From Granulosicoccus sp045110475 (GTDB lineage Bacteria > Pseudomonadota > Gammaproteobacteria > Granulosicoccales > Granulosicoccaceae), in contig JBGCGC010000035.1 of NCBI GenBank assembly GCA_045110475.1, forward strand, positions 1-64,000: DNA of 64,000 nucleotides. The letters run 5' to 3'. The notes below the pieces were generated by a model. That model ran no database searches, was not told the DNA's origin, and worked only from the letters and a program-made list of their open reading frames with translations. Positions 56,381 through 64,000 of the stretch are shown here, piece by piece. A program made the position numbers and the translations under genes. The first letter of the stretch is position 1. Each line of letters opens with the position of its first letter.

Positions 56381-57487
56381 CTACTTGACTGCCTGTAGCA
56401 GTTTATTGATCACTGGCGCAATCTGGTGTAGTTCAACAGTGTCATCCTGAGCTGAAATTGCGTCTGCTTTTCCCGGCATTCCCCACACCACACAACTAGC
56501 CTTGTCCTGGATGATAGTCGTACTACCCGCTTCACGCATCATCTTCAGACCCTGCGCTCCATCCTCGCCCATGCCTGTCAGTAACACACCAATTGCCTGT
56601 TTAGGCGCATGCGTCGCAACGCTTTTAAACAATACGTCAACTGATGGCCGATGGCCACATACTTTGGCAGTGTCGAGTATCTTCCAGTAAAAACCATCAG
56701 ATCGTTTTTCCAGCGTCAGATGCCGGTCTCCGGGCGCAACATAACCGTGCCCTGCCTGCACCAGTGCGCCATCCTCGGCAATGACGACGTTAAATGAACT
56801 TTGTCCGTTGAGTCGTTTGGCAAATGATCCCATGAAGTTGGCGGGCATATGTTGACTGATAACGAAGGCACTATCCAATGTAGTCAAGGGACTGATGACA
56901 TGGCGCAATGCTTCAGGTCCACCTGTACTCGCACCGATAGCGATAATTCGCTTGATTGAACTACTTGCACGAACACCCTCACCGAGTTTGTTTTTAAGCT
57001 GTGCAAGATCCGGCAAGACGGGATTGACGCTAGTTGCTGCTTTGGGATTGATCATTTGCGCGGTTGCAGCTACCTTGACCTTGCGAACTAACTCCTGAAT
57101 ATACTCACCCATGTCTTCACCGCTACGAGCGCTGTGCTTTGGCATGAAATCAACGGCACCAGCCTGCAATGAATCCAGCGTCGCTGCGGCTCCAACATCA
57201 GTCAAGGAGGAAAACATGACAACAGGCATGGGGTGCAGACGCATGATGTTTTTCAGAAACGTAACACCATCCATCTTTGGCATCTCGACGTCCAGTGTCA
57301 GGACGTCAGGCTTTAATAACTTGATTCGTTCACGTGCCTCAAAGGGATCCAGAGCATATCCAACCACCTCAAAGTCTGGATCATCTGCAAATGTAGCCTC
57401 GAGAAAGCGACAGATGGTGATCGAATCGTCAACGATCAAAACCTTGATTTTCTTCTCTGGCAAAGCTTGTGCAGCGTCTGCGTACAT
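56381..57487 (-). CDS. cheB: Chemotaxis methylesterase CheB (second copy)
   Basis: 368 residues from the ATG at 57487, preceded by AAGAGAGAG; a TTG at 57520 is the alternative. REC domain with Asp in VLTLDVEMPKMDGVTFL. The esterase domain has IAIGASTGGPEALRHV (Ser), VISQHMPANFMGSFAKRL (His) and VLLTGMGEDGAQGLKMM (Asp). It is separated from cheA by 413 bp and lies on the same strand as the REC gene at 57601. It is clearly diverged from the CheB at 51121, so the two copies are not a recent duplication. Confidence 0.94.
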   Translation of the reverse strand: MYADAAQALPEKKIKVLIVDDSITICRFLEATFADDPDFEVVGYALDPFEARERIKLLKPDVLTLDVEMPKMDGVTFLKNIMRLHPMPVVMFSSLTDVGAAATLDSLQAGAVDFMPKHSARSGEDMGEYIQELVRKVKVAATAQMINPKAATSVNPVLPDLAQLKNKLGEGVRASSSIKRIIAIGASTGGPEALRHVISPLTTLDSAFVISQHMPANFMGSFAKRLNGQSSFNVVIAEDGALVQAGHGYVAPGDRHLTLEKRSDGFYWKILDTAKVCGHRPSVDVLFKSVATHAPKQAIGVLLTGMGEDGAQGLKMMREAGSTTIIQDKASCVVWGMPGKADAISAQDDTVELHQIAPVINKLLQAVK

Positions 57488-57518
57488 CAGCGTATCTCTC
57501 TCTTGTTTATGGTCTGCC

Positions 57519-57537
57519 AAGACGCGTCAGGCGTCTT
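57519..57537. promoter_or_regulatory. Hairpin upstream of second cheB
   Basis: AAGACGC (57519-57525) and GCGTCTT (57531-57537) form a perfect 7-bp stem with a 5-nt loop, between the REC gene stop and the cheB start. There is no T-run. It may modulate expression between the two genes. Confidence 0.35.
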
Positions 57538-57600
57538 AGGCTGACGAACACTATGCAAAATATAGTTTGCAACTCGCGCTCCACCTGGAATGCCAATCAT

Positions 57601-58023
57601 CTACTTGTTACCCGTTACGCATTGGCTGGACTCTACAAGTCCTCTCAACACAGAGCGATTACAAATCTCTGCCTTGTCCAGTACATTTGCCCCCATACTT
57701 TCAAGTTGGGCGCGTTGATCTTTCTGTAGATCAAGGGCTGAACACAGATAGATGGAACATGCCTTGGTATCAGTCATGGCGCTTAACCTAGAAATAAAAT
57801 CGATGCCGTTTTGTGTAGGCATGTAGTAGTCAACGATCAACACTCCGGGCATTGACTCACACAAACTGGCCAATGCACACTCTGGATCACTGAACAGGCG
57901 ATGGGTCGATGGTGTATCACGGAAAATCCATGAAACCATCTCCAATGTCAGTTGATCATCATCAACTACGACAATATCTACTGGCAGATCTGAATCGTCA
58001 TCCTTGTGAAATGCCAGATTCAT
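57601..58023 (-). CDS. Stand-alone REC-domain protein
   Basis: 140 residues from the ATG at 58023, whose ATGA overlaps the upstream stop; a start at 58047 would lie inside that gene. DIVVVDDDQLTLEMVSWIF has the acidic cluster and GVLIVDYYMPTQNGIDF the phospho-acceptor Asp. The Thr/Ser switch (YLCSALDL) and Lys (NVLDKAEI) positions are present. It has no output domain and is probably a phosphate relay, sink or CheY-like effector in the second half of the che cluster. Confidence 0.83.
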   Translation of the reverse strand: MNLAFHKDDDSDLPVDIVVVDDDQLTLEMVSWIFRDTPSTHRLFSDPECALASLCESMPGVLIVDYYMPTQNGIDFISRLSAMTDTKACSIYLCSALDLQKDQRAQLESMGANVLDKAEICNRSVLRGLVESSQCVTGNK

Positions 58024-58373
58024 TGTATGTCCAGAGATTCCGGACATTGAGAATGATCGCCTGTGGGTATATCACGCTCTAACTGGTGGCCAAGCTGTTC
58101 TAGCGAACGCCTCATGCGCGACAAACAGAAATGACAGTCCGCCTGTAGCTTTTCAACTTGCAATTCCAACTCCGCACCGGCTGTTGATTGAGCAGCGCTG
58201 CTTTGTACCAACTGTTCATAGGTTTCACACAACTGGGAAAACGACAGTTCAAGTGCCTGATTGAATCCAGCAGTAATCGCCAGTGAAGCACGAACATCGT
58301 GGCGCGACATCGCAAGCTCCAGCTGGTCATCCTGAGCCGTGTCTTTTTGAATCGCTGTTTGTGCATTCAGCAT
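58020..58373 (-). CDS. Small coiled-coil protein of the chemosensory cluster
   Basis: 117 residues from the ATG at 58373, which follows AAAGGACGG; the frame runs to 58511 but the added residues are poor. Mostly helical and Gln/Glu/Leu-rich (FSQLCETYEQLVQSSAAQ, ELELQVEKLQADCHFCLSRM), so likely a coiled coil. No family is recognised. Its stop overlaps the start of the REC gene (ATGA), so the two products are made together and may form a pair. Confidence 0.65.
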   Translation of the reverse strand: MLNAQTAIQKDTAQDDQLELAMSRHDVRASLAITAGFNQALELSFSQLCETYEQLVQSSAAQSTAGAELELQVEKLQADCHFCLSRMRRSLEQLGHQLERDIPTGDHSQCPESLDIQ

Positions 58374-58673
58374 AAAGACCGTCCTTTCCCGGTTGCTTAC
58401 GAACGATGTCAGCGCTGCTGTTCCATTCCACAGCAGAAGCGCCTTACTGACTGTAGCGACGATCAACGGTTGCGCCTTAGCGAGCAGATGCCGACAAGAG
58501 GTTACATGCACGTTTTAATAACGGCCTGTAGAGTAAGGTAGCCTTGGCAGATACGTTAAAACAAGTAACCCCACACAACCTCTAGCAGCTACAATGCGCA
58601 CGTTGGTCGCTACCGCTCAACAAATATCGGCAAATCGTACCGCCGTTTTCAATGTGAACATGGGAGATCTGTT
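58374..58673. other. Divergent intergenic region, 300 bp
   Basis: It separates the minus-strand coiled-coil/REC/cheB genes from the plus-strand alanine-rich protein and must carry promoters for both. No strong palindrome or DnaA-type motif was seen. Confidence 0.4.
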
Positions 58674-59189
58674 ATGAAATGGGTTATTGCTTTGGTTGTG
58701 GTCGTTGCACTTGGCTGGTTTGGGATGCAATATATGAAAAATAATGCGGCACTTGATGCGCAGAATCTGGCGACAGAGGCTGCGGAACAGGCCGAGCAAG
58801 CTGCAGAGGCTGCCAAGGCCACGGCTTCGGAGGCGCTTGCAAAAGCACAGGAATCCATGCCCGAAGGCGTTGATCTGGGAAAGATCAATGACAACCTGAG
58901 CGGTGTTTTTTCATCAGCTGGTGAAGCATTTGGCGGAATTACCGATGTTGAATCAGCGACCGCTGCCATACCTTCGCTGGAAGACGCGAGCAGCAAGCTC
59001 AGCGGAATAAGCGACGTCATTGGACGCCTGCCAGATGCTGCCAAAGGGCCTATTGCGGGTATCATCAGTGGCGGACTTGCCACACTTCAGCCCATTATTG
59101 AACAGGCAACAGCAATTCCTGGTGTTGGCCCGGTTATCGAGCCTATTGTGACTCCCATGATGGAGATGCTTGAGGGACTGGCGGGCTAA
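58674..59189 (+). CDS. Alanine-rich membrane-anchored hypothetical protein
   Basis: 171 residues. One N-terminal helix (WVIALVVVVALGWFGMQYM) is followed by an Ala/Glu coiled-coil stretch (ATEAAEQAEQAAEAAKATAS). A Gly/Ala/Ile-rich C-terminal half follows (GPIAGIISGGLATLQPIIEQ, PGVGPVIEPIVTPMMEML) that could form amphipathic or membrane-associated helices. GGGAGA lies eight bases before the ATG. No family is recognised. It is a single-gene unit ending at a probable bidirectional terminator. Confidence 0.7.
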   Translation: MKWVIALVVVVALGWFGMQYMKNNAALDAQNLATEAAEQAEQAAEAAKATASEALAKAQESMPEGVDLGKINDNLSGVFSSAGEAFGGITDVESATAAIPSLEDASSKLSGISDVIGRLPDAAKGPIAGIISGGLATLQPIIEQATAIPGVGPVIEPIVTPMMEMLEGLAG

Positions 59190-59212
59190 CCAGCAGCAAA
59201 AGAACCAGCCAG

Positions 59213-59255
59213 GCTACCCGATGCGTCAGTAGTTACATGCATCTCATCGGGTAGC
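59213..59255. terminator. Inverted repeat between convergent genes
   Basis: GCTACCCGATG (59213-59223) and CATCGGGTAGC (59245-59255) form a perfect 11-bp stem with a 21-nt loop, between the stop at 59189 (plus) and the stop at 59270 (minus). Its position fits a bidirectional terminator, although neither strand shows a T-run. Confidence 0.55.
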
Positions 59256-59269
59256 TGTGTATGCGATGT

Positions 59270-60271
59270 CTAGTCTGGACTATTCGTATGCTCACTATGG
59301 GTATGCTCACTATGGGTATGCTCACTATCGGTATGCTCACTATGGTTATACTCACCATTTGTAGGCTCACTGATAGAGGCCAGCGCGGCACGCAATGAGC
59401 CGTGGTACTTTTCAAGACGCCGCTGTCCGGTATCCGCACTGTCGCCACGCGCAACGAGTACCGCGAGTTTCACCCACCCAGAAGCACGGGACAGACAATT
59501 ACCGGCCTGCTGATCACCGACATCCGGCAGAACTGCCTGCAGCATTCGTATCCGACGTTTGTCCAGCTTAGCGTTCACTGCACCCATGTCCACCATAAGA
59601 TTTCCATAAGTACGATTCATACGAATCATCAGCGTTGTACTGAACACGTTAAGTGCAATTTTTTGCGCTGTACCTGCGGCCATACGCGTAGAACCTGCCA
59701 ACACTTCGGGACCGGTATCCAGAAACACAGGAAATTGCGCCGATGTCAGCAATGGCGTTTTCGCATTGTTGGCAATACCAATACCAAGCGCACCACACTG
59801 CCTTGACGCCTCCAACCAATGACACGTCCAGGGAGATTTTCCGCTGGCAGCCACACACACAACGACATCACGCCTATTGATTGAATAACTAGTTACCTGT
59901 TCAGCCGCTGCCACCGCGTCATCTTCAACGCCCTCTATGCTGTTAACGAGAGCTTCATCTCCACCAGCCATGACACACAACAAGCGCTCATTCGGCCAGC
60001 TGAACGTTGGCCACAACTCTGCACCGTCCTGAACAGCAATCCGCCCCGATGCGCCTGCACCGACCAGCACCAGACGCCCACCTGCCTCACTGAGACGACT
60101 CGCTGCTGCAACTACAGCACCATCCAGCTGCGTTTGTGCTTGCCGCACAGCATTAACCGCCCGCTGCTGGCTGTCCAGCAACGTTGAAATAATATCGTCA
60201 TTGTTTCTCAGATCCAGATCCAACAGTGACCGATCGATAGTCTCTGTGGGTTCAAGCGTTGATGCTGCCAT
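59270..60271 (-). CDS. murQ: N-acetylmuramic acid 6-phosphate etherase with His-rich repeat tail
   Basis: 333 residues; E. coli MurQ has 298. SIS fold: LVLVGAGASGRIAVQDGAELWPTF, VVCVAASGKSPWTCHWLEA and EVLAGSTRMAAGTAQKIALN are diagnostic, and NVFSTTLMIRMNRTYGNLMVDM follows. It splits MurNAc-6-P into GlcNAc-6-P and D-lactate in the cytoplasm. The last about 25 residues are a repeat of the unit (H/D/N)SEHT, encoded by 15-bp DNA repeats. Its ATG overlaps the nagA stop by one base (TGATG). Confidence 0.94.
   Translation of the reverse strand: MAASTLEPTETIDRSLLDLDLRNNDDIISTLLDSQQRAVNAVRQAQTQLDGAVVAAASRLSEAGGRLVLVGAGASGRIAVQDGAELWPTFSWPNERLLCVMAGGDEALVNSIEGVEDDAVAAAEQVTSYSINRRDVVVCVAASGKSPWTCHWLEASRQCGALGIGIANNAKTPLLTSAQFPVFLDTGPEVLAGSTRMAAGTAQKIALNVFSTTLMIRMNRTYGNLMVDMGAVNAKLDKRRIRMLQAVLPDVGDQQAGNCLSRASGWVKLAVLVARGDSADTGQRRLEKYHGSLRAALASISEPTNGEYNHSEHTDSEHTHSEHTHSEHTNSPD
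59286..59375 (-). repeat. 15-bp tandem repeat inside the 3' end of murQ
   Basis: The plus-strand unit GTATGCTCACTATGG is present four times (59286-59345, one mismatch in the third). Two degenerate units follow (59346-59360 and 59361-59375). The unit length keeps frame, so copy-number change adds or removes the pentapeptide HSEHT. It does not resemble a CRISPR array because there are no spacers. Confidence 0.88.
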
Positions 60272-61374
60272 CAGGCACTACCTCCAACTTCACGTCGTTG
60301 ACCATTCAACCAAAGAGCAGCCACCGCGTCACCACGCAATTCCAGCCAATTGGCAATAGCCCCTTCAGCGATACAGCCAAGAAACTCATTACCGAGCCAT
60401 TGAGCGGGATAGGTACTGCACAAACGACCTATCTGCGGCCAAGGCAAACCCCAGTCAGTCATCACCCCCAAAGAGCCTAGTTGTGTAAGACACGACCCGG
60501 CAAGCGTGCCGTCCGGAAGTAACACTGAGTCACCTCTTTTTTCTATGTTTAACGAACCTAACTTGTATTGTCCATCAGGCATACCGGCTGCCGCCGTTGC
60601 ATCAGTCACGCTGTATAGACAAGGCACGGCACGGTGCGCCAAGTCAAAGGCCGCCTTGTCCACGTGAATTCCATCAGTAATGATTTCCGCATAGTCGCTG
60701 TAGGCAAGCGCTGCCGTAGCCACACCACCGTGTCGATGCGAGACTCCGCTCATGGCGTTGTAGAGGTGGGTGACTCCAACCCCTGAATTGATGGCCTTTA
60801 ATGCTTGTGACCAACTACACAAGGTATGCCCCATCTGTGCCTTGACACCGTGTTTATCACACAACTGGATGACCGCATTCTCAGGATCCTGCTCAGGCGC
60901 ATACGTAATGATTCTGACCACCCCGGTGGATAACCACGCCTCAAGCTGCTCAACATCGACAGGAACAGCATGCGCAGGCTGAGCGCCGAGTTTGTTCGGG
61001 TTGATAAACGGACCTTCCAGATGAGCACCCAACAACAGTGCACCTTTATCGGGTGGATTACGCATGACGTCAGCGACATCAACCAGAAACCTGTCGATGT
61101 CCGGTACCGGCGCTGTGACTGACGTAGCCAACATGGCGCCAGTACCTTGCCTGGCATGTGTTCTCAGTACTTGCTCTATTGCTTCGCGTCCTTGCATGAC
61201 ATCGGCACCACCTCCTCCATGTACATGCAAATCGACAGGCGCTGGCAAGAAGCGCACTAGTGCAGCATCATGCGCGACAGGTTCCAGCGCATGAATGGTG
61301 TTGTCATGGGTGCATTGCATGGAAACCCAGTCATCGCCTATCAGCCATAACCCCGTTGTCTGCTGCATACTCAT
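60271..61374 (-). CDS. nagA: N-acetylglucosamine-6-phosphate deacetylase
   Basis: 367 residues from the ATG at 61374, whose ATGA overlaps the kinase stop; a start at 61395 would lie in the kinase gene. Amidohydrolase fold: VDLHVHGGGGADVMQG (metal HxH), LLGAHLEGPFINPNKLGAQ (metal Glu), QMGHTLC, GVTHLYNAMSGVSHR, and the catalytic Asp in LYSVTDATAAAGMPDGQ. It converts GlcNAc-6-P to GlcN-6-P and acetate, taking the product of MurQ. No nagB deaminase lies in the window. Confidence 0.94.
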   Translation of the reverse strand: MSMQQTTGLWLIGDDWVSMQCTHDNTIHALEPVAHDAALVRFLPAPVDLHVHGGGGADVMQGREAIEQVLRTHARQGTGAMLATSVTAPVPDIDRFLVDVADVMRNPPDKGALLLGAHLEGPFINPNKLGAQPAHAVPVDVEQLEAWLSTGVVRIITYAPEQDPENAVIQLCDKHGVKAQMGHTLCSWSQALKAINSGVGVTHLYNAMSGVSHRHGGVATAALAYSDYAEIITDGIHVDKAAFDLAHRAVPCLYSVTDATAAAGMPDGQYKLGSLNIEKRGDSVLLPDGTLAGSCLTQLGSLGVMTDWGLPWPQIGRLCSTYPAQWLGNEFLGCIAEGAIANWLELRGDAVAALWLNGQRREVGGSA

Positions 61375-62225
61375 GATGTTACCGCCAGATGCCATAGTCC
61401 ACGCAAGGCATCACCACGACTGCGCCGGAGACGCTCGCCCAGCTTGCTGGAAATAACGGGCGACAACTGCTCACCAACACCGCCGACAACAAATACCGGC
61501 AGATCGTCAGGTGCAAGTCGAACCAACTGCAGGCATTGCTCAACAGCCTGATCAAGCAGTGTCAACGCCACCGTATCGTGGAGGGAGGCGGCTTCGAATA
61601 CCAAAGGCGCAAGCTGGGCAAAAACACCAGACCGGGTTTGCGTCGTCCATCCTTGCACCGCCGAGACAGAGCTGCCTACACGTTCTTCTACCATGCTCAT
61701 CAACGGCGAGAAATTCGTGTTGCCATCAAGATGCGCAATATAAATCTGCAACAGACGCATTCCTAGCCAGGCACCTGAGCCCTGATCACCCACTGGAAAT
61801 CCCCAACCACCAGCCATACCTGTATTGCCTTGCTGGTCAAGCCAGTGCACGACACTGCCAGTACCAACCGACAGACAAATGCCAGGCTGGCCTTCACTGG
61901 CGCCCATAAGCTGTGCGTAGCCATCGGTATAGAGCTGAGCTGCAATACCGTTGGGCACCAAGGTTAGAAATTCCTGCCGTTTTTCCTGCTGTAAGGAGCC
62001 GGCCAGGCCCATACAAAGCCTACAGGGATACCCTGTTGCGACCTCGCCGAGCTCGCGGCGCAGGGCTTGCAGACCCTGCTCGATATGCTGCCAGGCTGCG
62101 CCAACCCCCAGCGTGAGACTGGCATGTCGATCCACAACCACACGCCCCAACATATCTCCCTGCGGAGAAAATGCCGCCAGCCGGCACAGACTGCCACCAC
62201 CATCAACTGCCACGATAAGCGTCAT
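61371..62225 (-). CDS. BadF/BadG-type amino-sugar kinase (GlcNAc/MurNAc kinase candidate)
   Basis: 284 residues, ASKHA ATPase fold. Phosphate-1 loop IVAVDGGGSLCRLAAF; GICLSVGTGSVVHWLDQQG; GWGFPVGDQGSGAWLGMRLLQ (typical of GlcNAc kinases of this family); adenosine loop PVFVVGGVGEQLSPVI. Members phosphorylate GlcNAc, glucosamine or, as for the clostridial MurK, MurNAc and GlcNAc. Together with murQ and nagA this would supply MurNAc-6-P without a MurP PTS. It is the first gene of the kinase-nagA-murQ operon and divergent from the ABC importer. Confidence 0.86.
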   Translation of the reverse strand: MTLIVAVDGGGSLCRLAAFSPQGDMLGRVVVDRHASLTLGVGAAWQHIEQGLQALRRELGEVATGYPCRLCMGLAGSLQQEKRQEFLTLVPNGIAAQLYTDGYAQLMGASEGQPGICLSVGTGSVVHWLDQQGNTGMAGGWGFPVGDQGSGAWLGMRLLQIYIAHLDGNTNFSPLMSMVEERVGSSVSAVQGWTTQTRSGVFAQLAPLVFEAASLHDTVALTLLDQAVEQCLQLVRLAPDDLPVFVVGGVGEQLSPVISSKLGERLRRSRGDALRGLWHLAVTS

Positions 62226-62346
62226 AAATTCGGGAATTCAGGCAATCAAGCGGTTTTTTGTTTTACGTACGAGCGCAATAGCGATAACATCGAGCGACAC
62301 CAATAATCACAATGCGACAACGTACCATTATTAAGGAGAGGGAAGT

Positions 62347-63594
62347 ATGCGTGTATTTACTTTGAAAACGATCACCTTGGCTGTAGGGCTGTGTCTGTCG
62401 GGTGTAGCACTGGCCGAGAAGACAGTAATCACTATCGAAAGCTGGCGTGCCGAAGATCAGGCTATCTGGGACGAGAAGATCATTCCGGTCTTTGAGGCGG
62501 CCTACCCCGATATTGATGTGCAGTTCAAACCCACCACGGCTACCGAATACAATGCCGCCCTGAATGCCCGTCTGGCAGGTGGCACTGCCGGCGACATCAT
62601 CACTTGCCGACCCTTCGACAATGCACTGGCCATGTACGATGCTGGCAGCCTGGCTGACATCAAGGATCTATCAGGGCTCGAGAACTTCTCGGACGTCGCC
62701 AAAGGGGCCTGGTCAACCGATGCTGGCGATGCCACGTTCTGCGTACCCATGGCATCGGTCATCCACGGATTCATGTACAACAAAGATGCTTTTTCCGAAC
62801 TTGGGCTCACGGTACCTACAACTGAAGCCGAGTTTTACGCCACTCTGGATGCGATCAACGAAGAAGGTAGCTACATACCTATGGCTATGGGCACCAAGGA
62901 CCAGTGGGAAGCGGCCACCATGGGTTATACGAACATCGGACCTGCCTACTGGGGTGGGGAGAAGGGTCGGCTGGGGCTGATTAGTGGAGACGCCAAGTTC
63001 ACCGACGAGCCCTATGTCGAAGTATTTCGTCAAATGCAAAAATGGACACCTTATCTGGGCAACGGTTACCAGGCTCAAGGCTACACTGATAGCCAGAATC
63101 TGTTTACTCTTGGCCGGGCTGCCATCTACCCGACCGGCTCCTGGGAAATTACAGGATTCATGGAGAACGCCGATTTCGAACTCGGCGCATTTGCACCACC
63201 CAAAGGGGCTGACGGCACCTGCTACATCAGCGACCATACCGATATGGGTATTGGTATGAATGCCGCCACCGAAAACAAGGAAGCGGCAACAACGTTTCTG
63301 GAGTGGACAACTTCCGCTGAATTTGCTGGCTTGCTAACCAACGCGGCACCAGGGTTTTTCTCACTCGCCAATCACGAAGTAAAAGTAGAAAACGCGCTGG
63401 CGGGCGAGTTCATGGCCATGCGTGGGACTTGTGAGCCGACTATCCGAGTTGCACACCAGATACTGTCGCGTGGCGAGCCCGCATTGGGTAATCAGCTATG
63501 GACTCTATCGGCCAACGTTATCAATGGCACCCAGTCACCAGAGGATGCAGCAGCAGAAGCACAGGCTAATCTGGATGGCTGGTACAAACCCTGA
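62347..63594 (+). CDS. Sugar ABC transporter substrate-binding protein
   Basis: 415 residues with signal peptide MRVFTLKTITLAVGLCLSGVALA. The mature part has the family 1 solute-binding fold (TVITIESWRAEDQAIWDEKI, GGTAGDIITCRPFDNALAMYDAG, FTLGRAAIYPTGSWEITGF). GGAGAGGGA lies four bases before the ATG. It binds a sugar or oligosaccharide in the periplasm; the divergent amino-sugar genes point to GlcNAc, MurNAc or a disaccharide of them (inference). The permease gene follows after a stem-loop. Confidence 0.92.
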   Translation: MRVFTLKTITLAVGLCLSGVALAEKTVITIESWRAEDQAIWDEKIIPVFEAAYPDIDVQFKPTTATEYNAALNARLAGGTAGDIITCRPFDNALAMYDAGSLADIKDLSGLENFSDVAKGAWSTDAGDATFCVPMASVIHGFMYNKDAFSELGLTVPTTEAEFYATLDAINEEGSYIPMAMGTKDQWEAATMGYTNIGPAYWGGEKGRLGLISGDAKFTDEPYVEVFRQMQKWTPYLGNGYQAQGYTDSQNLFTLGRAAIYPTGSWEITGFMENADFELGAFAPPKGADGTCYISDHTDMGIGMNAATENKEAATTFLEWTTSAEFAGLLTNAAPGFFSLANHEVKVENALAGEFMAMRGTCEPTIRVAHQILSRGEPALGNQLWTLSANVINGTQSPEDAAAEAQANLDGWYKP

Positions 63595-63607
63595 TTAAGG
63601 CCTGATC

Positions 63608-63635
63608 AACGGGCACAGGTTTTGCCGTGCCCGTT
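63608..63635 (+). promoter_or_regulatory. Stem-loop between binding protein and permease genes
   Basis: AACGGGCAC (63608-63616) and GTGCCCGTT (63627-63635) form a perfect 9-bp stem with a 10-nt loop, without a following T-run. Stems at this place usually stabilise the binding-protein mRNA and lower expression of the downstream permease. Confidence 0.6.
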
Positions 63636-63658
63636 GCTTGACCGCCAGTCGCGTTTAC

Positions 63659-64000
63659 ATGGAAAAGACAACAACGCCTGCGCGTCAGCGTACTCCTCGT
63701 CGCTGGTACATTATTGTTTTTCTGGCGCCAGCAACACTCATCTATACCGTGTTTGCTATCTATCCCATCGTGGAGTCACTTCGCCTGTCCATGTACGTCA
63801 GTGAGGCGAACACCACCACCTTTGCTGGATTGTCAAACTACGCAAGACTCATCGGCGAGCCTTATTGGGCTGATCAGTTCTGGAATGCATTAAAGAACAA
63901 TGTGCTGTTGTTTATCATGCATATGCTCATTCAGAATCCCATTGCGCTTGCACTTGCCGCACTACTGAGTATTCCTTCGCTGAAGGGGGCTGCAACCTAT
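63659..64000 (+). CDS. Sugar ABC transporter permease, MalF/UgpA type (partial, cut by window end)
   Basis: 114 codons are present from the ATG at 63659 (MEKTTTPARQRTPRRWYIIV) and the frame is still open at the edge. The first helix is IIVFLAPATLIYTVFAIYP; FAGLSNYARLIGEPYW and the start of the next helix (NVLLFIMHMLIQNPIALALA) follow the MalF/UgpA pattern. It works with the binding protein encoded just upstream; a second permease and an ATPase are expected beyond the window. Confidence 0.9.
   Translation, partial: MEKTTTPARQRTPRRWYIIVFLAPATLIYTVFAIYPIVESLRLSMYVSEANTTTFAGLSNYARLIGEPYWADQFWNALKNNVLLFIMHMLIQNPIALALAALLSIPSLKGAATY

Noticed and set aside
59286..59375. Possible CRISPR array
   Set aside because: Units of 15 bp abut directly with no spacers and are in frame in murQ.

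Overview
The window is a 64 kb chromosomal segment of a Gram-negative bacterium, most likely a free-living gammaproteobacterium. The base composition is moderate (by eye a little above 50% GC). It carries outer-membrane barrels, lipoproteins with clear lipoboxes, HemJ, and gammaproteobacterial blocks such as apbC-dcd next to metG-rnf, and priA-argS-SPOR. The gene set fits an aerobic marine-type heterotroph. I cannot name a genus; no rRNA or tRNA gene was found and no prophage or CRISPR array is present. One REP-associated transposase (RAYT) is the only mobile-type gene.

Layout. 1-4.2 kb (minus): an HDOD signalling protein, an Ig-like repeat lipoprotein and a small outer-membrane barrel. 4.4-6.4 kb (plus): a TlpA-like thioredoxin, hemJ and an EamA transporter. 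6.4-8.8 kb (minus): rppH, dcd, apbC. 9.0-16.6 kb (plus): metG followed four bases later by a complete rnfABCDGE operon whose five internal junctions are all ATGA/GTGA overlaps, then a DUF1841 gene. 16.7-19.8 kb: an L,D-transpeptidase, a VOC-fold protein and an unknown protein. 19.8-32.6 kb (minus): mazG, yfaZ-like, hrpA, RAYT, a lipoprotein gene that has lost its 5' end, a SPOR protein, argS and priA. 32.6-33.1 kb is an AT-rich intergenic region with clustered DnaA boxes, a candidate replication origin. 33.1-36.6 kb: three-gene proton-translocating transhydrogenase (pntB, pntA2, pntA1), whose pntA1 carries an unusual C-terminal helix-hairpin-helix module. 37.2-38.3 kb: hemH.

38.4-58.4 kb is one long minus-strand stretch devoted to signalling and the cell surface. 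It holds a hybrid kinase with two Hpt domains and a REC-GGDEF-EAL partner. Next is a four-gene envelope cluster: a calcium-repeat lipoprotein, a HEAT-repeat membrane protein, a GAF-HlyD adaptor and a site-2-protease/HlyD fusion. Last is a large chemosensory cluster (cheX, cheR, cheB, cheY, cheW, cheA, a second cheB, a REC protein and a small coiled-coil protein) without a receptor gene. 58.7-64 kb: an alanine-rich anchored protein, then amino-sugar recycling genes (murQ, nagA, a BadF-type kinase) divergent from a sugar ABC importer that runs off the right edge.

The best candidates for something undescribed are the site-2-protease/HlyD envelope cluster (43.5-49.6 kb), the PntA-HhH fusion, the candidate origin beside priA, the His-rich repeat tail on MurQ, and the lipoprotein gene cut off exactly at its lipobox.
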